DNA of 64,000 nt from Vibrio sp. AND4 (GTDB taxonomy: Bacteria; Pseudomonadota; Gammaproteobacteria; Enterobacterales; Vibrionaceae). The notes under the pieces were generated by a model. The model saw nothing but the letters and a program-made list of their open reading frames with translations, was not told where the DNA came from and ran no database searches. The position numbers and the translations under genes are program-made. The stretch lies in contig NZ_ABGR01000003.1 of the NCBI RefSeq assembly GCF_000171815.1, forward strand, positions 310,001 to 374,000, given 5' to 3'. Position 1 is the first letter of the stretch; each line of letters opens with the position of its first letter. Shown in pieces: positions 17,601 through 26,475 of the stretch.

Positions 17601-20600
17601 CTCTAGTTGACCTAAGCTATTGTACTCAAAACTACGAGCAAACGTATGTGAAGTGGTAATCATTTGCTCAGTGTCCACTTGACCTAACGATGTATAGGTA
17701 AGATTTTTGGTATATCCCGGTTTAGTTTCCCTTAAAAGGGCGCCCTTCCATGAATGTTTACCGTACGTATCGTAGATCCAGCTCGATGTTTCTGCTTCAG
17801 TCTTCTTTTTATCGCTAACCTCGGTAATAGTTTGAGTCGTTCTAGATGTCATACGACCAAGAACATCGTAATCCATGGTGGTAGTTTGACCTTTGGCATC
17901 CGTTTGGGAAATTAACTCACCAAAACCATTATGCTTGTAGGTCCAATTTCCTAGATCAGGATCGTCGGTGTAGTACTTGTTACCAAGTTTATCGTAGCGA
18001 TTGACGATCGTCGCACCATCCGCTCCCGTCGCCGTTAACAATTTACCAATAGGAGAGTAAGTTTTTTCAACCGTCGCACCTTCAGGCTGAGCAACTTTGA
18101 TCTCCCATCCCATCGCATTACTGTAAGTGGTCTTTGAACGAGTTAAAGCGTCGGTTTCTGTTACAGTGAATGGCCCGTATGAGAACTTAATCCATGAAGG
18201 TTTCTCTCCTGCAGGACCGGGCTCGGAGATCGATTGAACTCTGCCTAGTTTGTCGTAATGAGTGATTGAATACTGCGGACTTTGCCCGGCGAAATACGGT
18301 CTTGTGACTTTATAGAGTTGCCCTTTTGAATTGTAGAAAGAGTCTTTAATAACCCACTTATTGTTAAGACCCAGAGAAGCTTTTCTGACTTCTCGCTCAA
18401 GCACATCCAAGTAAGTGATACTGGTACCAAGCCCATCAGTTTGTGTAACAACACAATACACAGCCTGCGATGGTACTGTGCCACTAGCCCTACATTGAGT
18501 ATCAGAGATCGGGTAGTAATTGGTGTATGTATCGTTAAACCCATCCTTGCTCTTAGTGCGTGTTTGAACTGTTCTTCCAAATCCATCAACAAACGCCCGA
18601 GACTCAAGACCATTTATATCGAACGCTGTTGTAGAGCCAGTTAAACGGTTTGTGTTGGAGCGAGTAGCAAAACCTTTGGCATTGGTAGAAACAACTTCTA
18701 CATTTAGGCCGTTATAGTTGATAACAGAACTGCCTGAGCGCGTTTCTGTACCTTTTTTATCACCAGCCCATGCACTAATACTTGTCGTCTCAACTTCACC
18801 TTCCAAGTTAAGCACATAATTCTTAGTAACGGAAAGCTTATCCCCTGGTTCAATAATTTCTGTGGTTAAATAACCCTTGGATGTATCGTAACCAAACTTT
18901 GAAGTGCGTTTTTCTTGGTCACCATTAGGCGCGATGTGGGTGACGGTTGATTGGCTAAGTCGACCTAATATCCAAGAGGTTGGGTTGTTACTGTAAATGC
19001 TCTCTGTTCGCTGAGTGAACGTTTCCTCTTTTTGAGTTACAGGGTTCGTTGCCGTCGTTTTTACTTCGAGCAGACCAACGTTACCATACTCATCGAGTCG
19101 ACCTTGAGTAGTCTCAACGGTAGAAAGTAAACGGCCATTAAGATCGTAACTGCTTGACGTTTCTTTAGTTTGATAAACCGTGAGACGCTTTTTGCTCAAC
19201 TGCTTATGATTGGCGAGATCGAGAGAGCCATCATGATTGGAATCATTTACATACCACTTTGAGGGTGAGTGGCTTAAGTGTGGCAAGATATGAGCAACTT
19301 GACTTTGGCTAAGCTTGACCAACTTAGCGTCATATATTGTGTATGAGCCATCGATGACTTCTGATGATGTCTTGTCTTCCAAAATATAAACTTCATTAGA
19401 AGGTAAAATAATCGGCACCAATATCTCGCCCGCAATTGGCACAAATGTATCTGGAACTTTTAAATAAGTTTTCCCTTGGTAACTATATTGCTCGTAGTAG
19501 CCAAACTCATTATTGGGTAAGTAAGCACTACCTTGAGCTGTTTCAACACGAACGATTTGCCCACGCTTGCCCGAGCTTTTATGAGCATATTCGGTCTTCG
19601 AGTAATTCAACAGAGTCCCAGATTGAGAGAAATTCCAATTCAATCCACTGGTAGAGAGAATAGGTAAGATAAACTCTTTAGCTTCAGAGACCGATTGGGT
19701 ATATGGGAAATCGGTACGATATATTACTTCACGCCCCTTGATATGAAGACCATCATCTCCAAACTGTGCTTGTTTTATCCAAGCAAAACCATGGTGTCCT
19801 TCTCCTTGGAGATGAAAACGCCCCGGACCGTAACGAAATAATGTGTGCACTTTTCCGCCAACACCATCATCAGCTGACAGTTTTGAAACAACAAGAGCGT
19901 TGGGATTTGATGACGCATATGGATACACAAGTTTGGCAGGCCAAGTCGTTGTACCTACATCCTGATGACGTGCATATTCAACACTAGATTTAAAGCCTAA
20001 ACCGTTCGTTACTGACTTCAACGTTAGTTGAGCGGTTTCTGCCAGATGTAAGTCATCACATTGTAAAAAGCTACCATTGCCGGATAAGGCTCCAACCTGA
20101 CGACAATAATCGGCATAACCGTCTTGGTTAAAGTCCTGAATCCATACTTTATCTCCAGAACTATCGGCGCCAGAAAAAGAGGAGAGATCATTTTCAGAAA
20201 AAATATTTGTACAGTAAATAGTTTTTGATACTCTCATTCGACAATAATCGAGCCTGCCATCTTTATCTAGGTCCAACCACCACTGGCGATGTTTTTTCCC
20301 CCAATCACCATTCCAATCCCCGTTTATATCACCCACTAGGTTGATATCATTATTAAACTGACTAATTTGCCCCAACGACCCTAAAGAACAAGTAAGATTG
20401 CTATTATTTCCTGAAGACTTACCTGTAGCTCGGCAAAAGTCCTCAGCACCATCGCCATTAACGTCTACCCACCATCGACGATCGGAATAACCCAAATCGG
20501 CTAAAGGCAAAGCTTGATTCTTTTCTCCGACTATATGACCTGCGTTAAAGCGAGTACAAGTAAGCTCAGCATTTTGGCCTGCTTTAGTAGCAGAACATAG

Positions 20601-22103
20601 GTCTCGGAAACCATTACCGTCAATATCAGCCCACCAAGTTTCAGAAGCTCTACCCCAACGTATACCTTCGACAACATATTCCTTTCCTAGAGTATCACTA
20701 CCATTGTTCTCGTTACATATCAGCTCATTACTTTTCCCTCTCTGGCATAAATCAGGTCTGCCATTCCCAGAAAAATCGAACACCCAAGTCCAATCTTTTC
20801 CTCTACCGTGATAATTAAATTTGATTTCAGAGACTTGATATTTCCCTTTTTGTTGAAGCTCAAGACAACGAATATGATTAGCATCTGGCATAACGCTGCA
20901 CAGTTGAGTCTTTCCATCTCCGTTTATATCAACCCATCCCCACCACGTGTTATTTGGTAGCAATATCGGAGTATCAGGTACAAATTTATTTAGCTTTCCA
21001 AAGTGGGATTTTTGTGTATTAACACTTGCCAAGTCGAAATAACAATCTGCTTTTCTAGGCGCCTCTTCAATATCTTGAGGTTTGTATTGCAGCATGACTC
21101 CGATACTACAAAAGTCCACCTTAAGATCTCCATCCAGATCACCGAACCAATTTGTAGGCCCTGAAATCTCAGAACCCCAGTCTGTGATATTTTGTTTGAA
21201 CTTGTAGTCTTCAGTTTCATTTTCATACCAATCAAACTTAGTCTCGGGTAGGCAGTTTCCAGTGCTATCACAATACGAAATCCCCATAATGCGTTGGGAG
21301 AAAACTGAGCTATGGTCGAATGAATAAACACCGCGACGTATTAGTTCATAATAGTTTTTCAACTGATTATTTGCTTTTATCTCTATCTTACTTAACTGTT
21401 TGTTTCCTTTTCTTACTACATCATTAACTTTATTAAAGTACGTTTGTGTAGTATCTCTGGACTGCACTTTGTTAGCTTCGGTATAAACAAAAACAACATC
21501 AAAAATGTCGTAAGAAATATTTTGAATTTGCCCAATAGCATTATAGTTATAATGGATAGGATTTTTTCCAGTTCTATCGTCAACTCTCGTCAATAACCAA
21601 GTCGCGTTATCGAGTTTCTTACCGAAAGTCAATATATCTCCAGCCTTTGTATAAGCGGTAAATGAGCTATCTACCAAAGAGGCATCTTTGCGCAGTACCA
21701 CTTTGGAATAATCTTCCATATAAGGCCGATAAACTGAACCTTCTTTGGCGTTCGTACCCTCTGTAACAATCAAACGGCTCCCATCTAAACAGAAATTATC
21801 TAGCACATCATATTGAACGGCGCGAACTTGGCTATCAATGGTTTGCTGAGAACCACAGCGAGAAATAGTTGGCATTCCTGTAAGTGAAAAGCCGGAACCA
21901 ATTACACCACTTGGAGTGCCACCACTTGAATACACGAGAGAAAGTTGTGGGGTATTTCCACCACGACCTTTAGGCACAGAGATTGGAAGTTGATATTGAG
22001 CTGTACCCGATTGAACAACAAGTTCACCAGGTAAAGTTCCAACTTCTGCTGCCTGAATCGAAAAAGCAAAAACACTAAAGAACAGCATCGATAAGCGAGA
22101 CAT
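14628..22103 (-). CDS. Giant secreted SpvB/TcdB/Rhs-repeat polymorphic toxin with a C-terminal lytic transglycosylase-like domain
   Basis: The 2491-residue protein has a Sec signal peptide (about 1-18). Next come an SpvB-like N-terminal domain (about 20-330), FG-GAP/VCBS-like repeats with many D-x-D/N-G-D motifs (about 310-700) and a TcdB-middle-like region. Long RHS/YD repeats lead to the Rhs core (GRFISADSFIQ, YVQNNPMKYTDPSGH) near 2105-2145. After a hydrophobic glycine-rich stretch, residues about 2360-2491 read like an SLT/lysozyme fold: FGVDPKLISSIMFMETTHG with Glu2397 as candidate catalytic acid, then NIWAGAKMLSSI and IATVYNN. It likely acts on peptidoglycan. A small membrane-protein gene follows eight bases later. 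Architecture is seen; enzyme activity and target are inferred. Confidence 0.85.
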   Translation of the reverse strand: MSRLSMLFFSVFAFSIQAAEVGTLPGELVVQSGTAQYQLPISVPKGRGGNTPQLSLVYSSGGTPSGVIGSGFSLTGMPTISRCGSQQTIDSQVRAVQYDVLDNFCLDGSRLIVTEGTNAKEGSVYRPYMEDYSKVVLRKDASLVDSSFTAYTKAGDILTFGKKLDNATWLLTRVDDRTGKNPIHYNYNAIGQIQNISYDIFDVVFVYTEANKVQSRDTTQTYFNKVNDVVRKGNKQLSKIEIKANNQLKNYYELIRRGVYSFDHSSVFSQRIMGISYCDSTGNCLPETKFDWYENETEDYKFKQNITDWGSEISGPTNWFGDLDGDLKVDFCSIGVMLQYKPQDIEEAPRKADCYFDLASVNTQKSHFGKLNKFVPDTPILLPNNTWWGWVDINGDGKTQLCSVMPDANHIRCLELQQKGKYQVSEIKFNYHGRGKDWTWVFDFSGNGRPDLCQRGKSNELICNENNGSDTLGKEYVVEGIRWGRASETWWADIDGNGFRDLCSATKAGQNAELTCTRFNAGHIVGEKNQALPLADLGYSDRRWWVDVNGDGAEDFCRATGKSSGNNSNLTCSLGSLGQISQFNNDINLVGDINGDWNGDWGKKHRQWWLDLDKDGRLDYCRMRVSKTIYCTNIFSENDLSSFSGADSSGDKVWIQDFNQDGYADYCRQVGALSGNGSFLQCDDLHLAETAQLTLKSVTNGLGFKSSVEYARHQDVGTTTWPAKLVYPYASSNPNALVVSKLSADDGVGGKVHTLFRYGPGRFHLQGEGHHGFAWIKQAQFGDDGLHIKGREVIYRTDFPYTQSVSEAKEFILPILSTSGLNWNFSQSGTLLNYSKTEYAHKSSGKRGQIVRVETAQGSAYLPNNEFGYYEQYSYQGKTYLKVPDTFVPIAGEILVPIILPSNEVYILEDKTSSEVIDGSYTIYDAKLVKLSQSQVAHILPHLSHSPSKWYVNDSNHDGSLDLANHKQLSKKRLTVYQTKETSSSYDLNGRLLSTVETTQGRLDEYGNVGLLEVKTTATNPVTQKEETFTQRTESIYSNNPTSWILGRLSQSTVTHIAPNGDQEKRTSKFGYDTSKGYLTTEIIEPGDKLSVTKNYVLNLEGEVETTSISAWAGDKKGTETRSGSSVINYNGLNVEVVSTNAKGFATRSNTNRLTGSTTAFDINGLESRAFVDGFGRTVQTRTKSKDGFNDTYTNYYPISDTQCRASGTVPSQAVYCVVTQTDGLGTSITYLDVLEREVRKASLGLNNKWVIKDSFYNSKGQLYKVTRPYFAGQSPQYSITHYDKLGRVQSISEPGPAGEKPSWIKFSYGPFTVTETDALTRSKTTYSNAMGWEIKVAQPEGATVEKTYSPIGKLLTATGADGATIVNRYDKLGNKYYTDDPDLGNWTYKHNGFGELISQTDAKGQTTTMDYDVLGRMTSRTTQTITEVSDKKKTEAETSSWIYDTYGKHSWKGALLRETKPGYTKNLTYTSLGQVDTEQMITTSHTFARSFEYNSLGQLEKEIRPNQFSLHYDYDSKTGINTGVWGDKSQVKLTFSDTEYRQVIQPLINESMSKSRSYLSKASELVKQVNVYDARVAEYELLREKIQHVAGGTSEIYDHVYGKALDVFVAANGAQYLQVPDNFVLIAQDIAIPLYAPPAFHLKLEGNSISKVSLDEWRAIESSLTPSNTTVFYGDFDGSGQAGITEVPVGRDHPLYDSEIRQQFDRLHNLAAEIQRLEYVRNDLHQKATNYVSAAQQLVSLAKQTELIATRYQTMSADSKLESEALEGLKSEHLNKGRVYYWTLNGLDAEGRVRAELYGNGLANLYDYHEGTGQLLNITTQDGTKSIRALHYVYDRMDNVKRRTDLINNIDEYYDYDKLDRLTSNTLNGLSGKHRQNAQFYKTYSVGYNRAGNIDFKSDVGHYKYDDLDHVHAVTKAGNKQYTYDANGNMLSGDKRSFTWTGFNKPSKITRGSQWVSFSYDNNRQRYFKQNQDGDKTWYLGKAYERIEKANGEVEHKQFISGGGKLVAVNIDRKKTNASGQTASFDRQVRYLHSDALGSNDLITDLWGYVVDRKNYDAWGKERYFEWEKQANYLEQDPMVNRGYTGHEQVDEIGLIHMNARMYDATLGRFISADSFIQAPSNSQSFNRYSYVQNNPMKYTDPSGHFFKKIVKAIKKVGRAIKRAFKKIGSFLKENAMEIGMMVLTVASPWIAFAVRTAYVAMTGGIRGVLSTLATAALYNVVGGVFPGGGFGSTAWAIKTIAHGVVGGASSVMQGGKFGDGFASAAVAQAFSPYIDGIDKKTAFSGQRIAAAAILGGATSELTGGKFANGAAIGALGRMFNDEFHGEQKDMSRKQCVLNGGGCNFSVAENPNADGSAPWYEIGAMSPVSDYALTIEMSADAFGVDPKLISSIMFMETTHGYYDVLLSPFGMNKSILPMNINVDYWGDAFGSREFLSNTHHNIWAGAKMLSSIQSNMPNASTAQIATVYNNVNATRVSDYGARVSAIYSGN

Positions 22104-22134
22104 TCTACTTTCCTTTTTAATTATATAATCTGGA

Positions 22135-22500
22135 CTATTTTTCTAGTTGTTCTATTTCGTTATAAAGATTGGAGATAGTTACCTCTAATTCCCGACTAGA
22201 GATTCGCTCAGAATCGGAAGAAACCAGAGGTGGTTCGTCATTCCAAAGTGCTTTTCTAAGCTGTTTAACACTCACTTGAGAGTTAAGCTTATCAACCGAA
22301 AAGTCATCTTCATAAACTGGTTCAAATAAAGACTCATCTGCTCGTTTTTTTTCTTCAAATTTCCGTTGTTTGTTTTCGTCTTTCCAAAGATAAAAATTCA
22401 GAGCTAAAATTGCTATAACTAATAACAAAATGAAAAATAAAGTTCTTTTAATAAAGTTTTTCTGTTCAGCTTCACACATAACTTTGTCAATATTTTCCAA
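22135..22500 (-). CDS. Single-pass membrane protein of unknown function
   Basis: The likely start is TTG at 22500, because AGGAG lies eight bases upstream; a longer frame reaches 22596 but has no site. The product has about 121 residues with a short cytoplasmic N-terminus, one membrane helix (TLFFILLLVIAILALNFYLW) and a charged, probably periplasmic, C-terminal region with predicted coiled coil. It is 31 bases upstream of the giant toxin gene on the same strand and is probably co-transcribed with it. A role in toxin export or display is possible but unproven. No family was recognised. Confidence 0.65.
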   Translation of the reverse strand: MENIDKVMCEAEQKNFIKRTLFFILLLVIAILALNFYLWKDENKQRKFEEKKRADESLFEPVYEDDFSVDKLNSQVSVKQLRKALWNDEPPLVSSDSERISSRELEVTISNLYNEIEQLEK

Positions 22501-23116
22501 GGTATTTTCTCCTGACTCCTTGCAATACCCCCTAAAGGACACACTAAAACATTGATGGCGGTGGTTCAGGGCATAAGATTTCAATATGAATGACAATCTA
22601 ATAGATAGAAAAGTGTATTAATCGATACTATTGATATGAGACGCAATATATTTCACAAACTGTGATTATTACGATATTTTTTGGATCTGTGTCATAGATG
22701 ACTATTGAAACTCAACACAATAAGCGGTCGGTTACTATTTTAAGACGCACGCTTATACTCACATATAAATAATGTGTAATGTTAATGACCGTGTGACTTG
22801 ACAAGAAGATAAATTTATATCCGATTTCAGGCTTTGATCATGTGATAGAAATTATCAACCAATTCGTAGAAAGCACTCAAACCATAAACAAACCCACACA
22901 CTCACCCCGCTGTATATTCACAAAAAAATGAACAAAATTGAATAGAACCATGAATGTAATATTGATTTTATATAAGTTGTTCACATTTTTCATGTGTGAC
23001 TTTTGCTGAAAAGCAAGATTAATGTACGCTAGTTAATTGATAACAAAGAGGTTTATAAATAATACCAAATCATGTCTTACTACCAAGACATGATACTTGT
23101 CGATACAGGAATAGGA
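22501..23116. promoter_or_regulatory. Divergent promoter region of the toxin locus
   Basis: A very AT-rich stretch separates the minus-strand toxin genes from three plus-strand small secreted protein genes. It should hold promoters for both. Such AT-rich accessory promoters are typical H-NS targets. No gene or repeat was identified. Confidence 0.5.
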
Positions 23117-23482
23117 ATGAAACTTACAGCACTACTACTTCTGGTGGTACTTTTTCCAACAACGGTCACAGCGGGTTCATTGATTTGTTCGGGAAAAGTG
23201 GAGCAAGTCGCTTACCATGGAAATAATAAATTAATGATAAAACTGAGCTCTATGAATAAAGCTGTTTTTTTTTGTGATCCAGGCTCAGATTGGAGAGTAA
23301 CGGGTGAACCAAATCGTGTTATGAGCCCAGACACGTGTAAAGCAGTCTTTTCTATTTTCCTAAGTGCTCGATCTACAGGGGAAACAATAAACCGTGTGCA
23401 TTTTGATGGTGACGATGTTCCAAAGAACTGTAGTTCGTTTGAATCATGGAAAAATGTATTTATTCGGTATGTCAATTATTAA
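23117..23482 (+). CDS. Small secreted protein of unknown function (1 of 3 in tandem)
   Basis: The start at 23117 (MKLTALLLLVVLFPTTVTAG) is preferred over an in-frame ATG at 23072, because it follows AGGAATAGGA and begins a clean signal peptide. The mature product of about 100 residues has four Cys (LICSGK, FFCDPG, DTCKAV, KNCSS) and a beta-rich pattern: G-K-V-E-x-V, then L-x-I-K-L, then a Cys-rich middle. It ends nine bases before the next gene. The fold resembles that of its two neighbours and of the secreted protein at 42085-42438. Function is unknown. Confidence 0.7.
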   Translation: MKLTALLLLVVLFPTTVTAGSLICSGKVEQVAYHGNNKLMIKLSSMNKAVFFCDPGSDWRVTGEPNRVMSPDTCKAVFSIFLSARSTGETINRVHFDGDDVPKNCSSFESWKNVFIRYVNY

Positions 23483-23491
23483 TAAAGAATC

Positions 23492-23812
23492 ATGAAAAAA
23501 ATAACACTTATTCTATTCACACTATTATCTTTTAGCTCATATGCTAATACATCAAAACAAATTATAAACCTCATACAGGTTGAGCATGGACATGTTTATA
23601 TATTCAATTCTGGTTTCAAAAACACAAAGGACTGCGAACAATCAGGTGTGGTCAAGCTAGATAAAGACTTACCAGGCTTTAAAGAGATGTACAGCATGGC
23701 TTTGACTGCTTTCTCAGCAAAAATGCCTATTGGTTTTTGGATTTCTACCTGTGGGCGCAGTCCATGGGGATCAACTGTCCCTGTCGCCTATGTCAGTTAT
23801 CTGTCTGAATAA
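23492..23812 (+). CDS. Small secreted protein of unknown function (2 of 3 in tandem)
   Basis: The 106-residue product has a signal peptide (MKKITLILFTLLSFSSYA) and a mature domain with two Cys (KDCEQ and STCGRS). The pattern is an initial strand IINLIQVEHGHVYIF, a central helix (FKEMYSMALTAFSA) and a final strand with Gly and Cys. Such two-Cys beta/alpha/beta periplasmic proteins resemble the neighbours on both sides. The gene starts nine bases after the previous one, in an operon. No catalytic residues are evident. Confidence 0.72.
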   Translation: MKKITLILFTLLSFSSYANTSKQIINLIQVEHGHVYIFNSGFKNTKDCEQSGVVKLDKDLPGFKEMYSMALTAFSAKMPIGFWISTCGRSPWGSTVPVAYVSYLSE

Positions 23813-23829
23813 CTCTAGGAGTACTTAGC

Positions 23830-24150
23830 ATGCTACGAATTATCATTTTATCTCTCTCATTGACCATATTCTCTACTTATGCTGCGGAAATTACAGTACA
23901 TGGAAAAATAAAGTGGATTAACAACTGGCAAGGCCACTCAGGCTTCTTGGTTGCTTTAGAAGATATGTCAAGGACAAGCGGCATATGTAAACGAAACGAC
24001 CAATATATTCTTCCTCAAAATCATCAATTCGCAAAAGAAAACTTTTCTATGCTGCTATCATCAAGAATAGCGGATAAGCCCGTGACTTTGGTACTGAGAT
24101 CAGGTGACTGTTTAGAAGGTTTTATAAAAATAGCACATATCCGTATTTAA
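23830..24150 (+). CDS. Small secreted protein of unknown function (3 of 3 in tandem)
   Basis: The 106-residue product has a signal peptide ending near YAAE and a mature domain starting ITVHGKIKWINNWQGHSGF. Two Cys (SGICKR and SGDCLEG) and the closing FIKIAHIRI strand match the layout of the protein encoded at 42085-42438 (GxIxx...F...C...helix...G.C...I.V). The start follows TAGGAGTACTTAGC. A terminator 11 bases after the stop closes the three-gene operon. A small OB-like fold is a guess. Confidence 0.72.
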   Translation: MLRIIILSLSLTIFSTYAAEITVHGKIKWINNWQGHSGFLVALEDMSRTSGICKRNDQYILPQNHQFAKENFSMLLSSRIADKPVTLVLRSGDCLEGFIKIAHIRI

Positions 24151-24160
24151 CTTTACCGGA

Positions 24161-24186
24161 AGAGGGCTGAATAGCTCTCTTTTTTC
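24161..24186 (+). terminator. Terminator of the small secreted protein operon
   Basis: The stem AGAGGGCT / AGCTCTCT around a short loop is followed by TTTTTTC. Confidence 0.75.
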
Positions 24187-24554
24187 TTTCCCGCCAATCC
24201 TTAAAATTGTTAGTTTGAAAACTAATCGAAATAACTCCCAGTAATACTCTCCGTAAGTAATAGTGGCATTTACACAACCCCTTTATTACACTAAGACGCC
24301 CAATTCAGCGACAAAAAATTTACATGTACTAATAGTGAGTCTTGGTACAACCAAAAGTAGGTACACAGGACTCCCTAAGTGTGCAAGCCTAAGGCGGTAT
24401 AGTTAATCAGATGTGTTGTTCTGAGGTGCAATTGCGGGGGTATCTTGGCAAACGAGTCGCAATACTAGTGAACAAGCTCTCCACTCATTAGTAATAGAAA
24501 GAAGCCCCACAAGATACACCTCCGGGACTTCATATTCATCGCTTATTTTAAGCA
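24187..24554. other. Intergenic region downstream of the oppA-type gene
   Basis: No open frame of note is visible. The imperfect hairpin at 24502-24530 (AAGCCCC / GGGACTT, one wobble pair) followed on the minus strand by CTTTCT probably terminates the oppA-type gene. The remainder shows nothing recognisable. Confidence 0.4.
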
Positions 24555-26180
24555 CTACTTCTTGATGTAGAGGTCCTTTGAGTAGATACGACCTTCTACG
24601 TTGTTTTTGGCAAAACCGCCAACCGTAGGGCGAACCAATCGCGCTTGCATGTAGTAGTAAATCGGTGCGATTGGCATATCCGCCGCCAACAATTGCTCGG
24701 CTTGATCGTAGAAACCTTGACGCGCTTTCTCATCGGTTGCGGCCAATGCACTGTTCAATGCGTTGTCATAAGCTTCGCTGCTGTAACGCGCAAAGTTACC
24801 AGTGGATCCAGAGCGTAGCAGACTCAAGAAGGTGGATGCTTCATTGTAATCGCCGCACCACGAGGCACGCATCACATCGAAATCCCCTTGCTTGCGTGCA
24901 ACAAGGTACGATTTCCACTCTTGGTTTTCTAATTCAACTTTCGCGCCCAAGTTGTTCTTCAACATAGAAGCAATCGCCACCGCAATGGCCTTGTTCGATT
25001 CACTGGTGTTGTACAGCAATTTGAAATCCAGAGGTTTACTATCACCGTATCCCGCTTCTTTCAGCAGCTCACGCGCTTTTTCGTCACGCTGTTTTTGCGT
25101 CCATGTGCTGTATTCTGGCTGAGTCGCATCAAAGCCAGCCGTGTATTGATGCGCGAACGTATAAGCAGGCAGGTTCCCCACTTTCGTAACACCATTCGTG
25201 ATCACATCACGCATCATCGAATACGACACGGCCTTACGAACTCGTTCATCATTGAAAGGCGGACGCGTGGTGTTAAACGCATAATAGTAAGTACAGAGCA
25301 ATGGCACGACGGTATACGCTTGGTCATAATCCTTCTTCAACTTTTGCGCCATATGGGTTGGCACATCCGAGGTGATGTCCACTTCGCCGACGGCATAGCG
25401 GTTGATCGATGCATTTTGGTTCTCAAACGGAATGTATGTCACCTCAGTGAGTTGAGTGTCTGTGCTGTCCCAGTAGTTAGGGTTCTTTTTCAGTTCAATG
25501 CGCTCATTCACCACCCATTTATCCAGAACAAATGCACCGTTGCCAACAAACTGTTGCGGGTTACTCCACGGCTTATCACTGCTTTCAACCGTCGCTTTGT
25601 GTACTGGCATCATTGAGGTGTGGCCAGTCATAGCAACAAAGTACGATACCTTGCTATCAAGTTCGAAGCGCAGAGTATGTTTATCCACGGCTGTGATACC
25701 GAGAGCATCAAGTGGCTTTTTACCCTCTGCTACGTCGGCGATGTTTTTGATTTTGGTGAGTTTGAGATACCAAACATTAGGAGAAGCGGTTTTAGGATCT
25801 ACCGCTCGACGCAGTGAATAGACAAAATCATCCGCTGTCACAGGATCGCCGTTCGACCATATCGCGTTTTTACGTAAGTGGAACACAAAGGTTTGGTTAT
25901 CTTCCGTTTGCCAAGATTCCGCAACACCAGGAACGATATTGCCATCGCGATCTTGAATCACTAATCCCTCAAACAAATCACGGATGACATGCATCTCTGG
26001 CAATCCTTCGGCTTTTGCAGGATCTAACGTCGCCGCTTCAGCGTCGTTCGCTCTTACTAAATGTTGCTTGGCTGCCAATTGCACGCCATCGGGCAAGGAG
26101 TCAGCAAATGCAGAAGCGGACAAAAATGGGGTCAAGAAAGAGGAAACCAGCAACGCTGTTGAATGCTTTTTAAAGTCCAT
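24555..26180 (-). CDS. OppA/MppA-type oligopeptide ABC transporter substrate-binding protein
   Basis: This periplasmic binding protein should capture oligopeptides, possibly murein peptides, for an ABC importer. The 541 residues begin with a signal peptide (about 1-26, ending SAFADS). The SBP family 5 signature lies at about 60-130 (LDPAKAEGLPEMHVIRDLFEG, then VPGVAESW). The length and the lobe order match OppA and MppA. No permease or ATPase gene is next to it, so it is an orphan that presumably uses a transporter encoded elsewhere. A parS2 site lies 75 bases upstream of its start. Confidence 0.9.
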   Translation of the reverse strand: MDFKKHSTALLVSSFLTPFLSASAFADSLPDGVQLAAKQHLVRANDAEAATLDPAKAEGLPEMHVIRDLFEGLVIQDRDGNIVPGVAESWQTEDNQTFVFHLRKNAIWSNGDPVTADDFVYSLRRAVDPKTASPNVWYLKLTKIKNIADVAEGKKPLDALGITAVDKHTLRFELDSKVSYFVAMTGHTSMMPVHKATVESSDKPWSNPQQFVGNGAFVLDKWVVNERIELKKNPNYWDSTDTQLTEVTYIPFENQNASINRYAVGEVDITSDVPTHMAQKLKKDYDQAYTVVPLLCTYYYAFNTTRPPFNDERVRKAVSYSMMRDVITNGVTKVGNLPAYTFAHQYTAGFDATQPEYSTWTQKQRDEKARELLKEAGYGDSKPLDFKLLYNTSESNKAIAVAIASMLKNNLGAKVELENQEWKSYLVARKQGDFDVMRASWCGDYNEASTFLSLLRSGSTGNFARYSSEAYDNALNSALAATDEKARQGFYDQAEQLLAADMPIAPIYYYMQARLVRPTVGGFAKNNVEGRIYSKDLYIKK

Positions 26181-26254
26181 ATCGTTTTTCGTTCTCCTAG
26201 CACGTCTTTGAAGCAGCGACCATAATCAATAATATAACTATCGGATTGGCAACA

Positions 26255-26269
26255 GTTTACAGTGTAAAT
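26255..26269. promoter_or_regulatory. parS2 site 1
   Basis: GTTTACAGTGTAAAT fits the Vibrio chromosome-2 ParB2 binding consensus NTTTACANTGTAAAN exactly. It lies upstream of the oppA-type gene. Confidence 0.85.
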
Positions 26270-26475
26270 GACAAACGAGGGTAGTCACGACTTTCATTCG
26301 CGAGTTCATGTAATCGCGAGCTCACTGTTTGAAGCTTGTTTATCTACAAATCAGACTAAACGAGTTTACCTAAATACGCATTACTAAAAACTGCTTACTC
26401 AAAACAACGCTCTCAAAAATTACCGCTTTAAAAGCCAATGATTCTGCATACGGGGGATGATTTTAAATAAGAGGA

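Noticed and set aside
24187..24500. Possible integron-type recombination site in the gap before the oppA-type gene
   Set aside because: No attC-like core sites or paired inverted repeats could be found.
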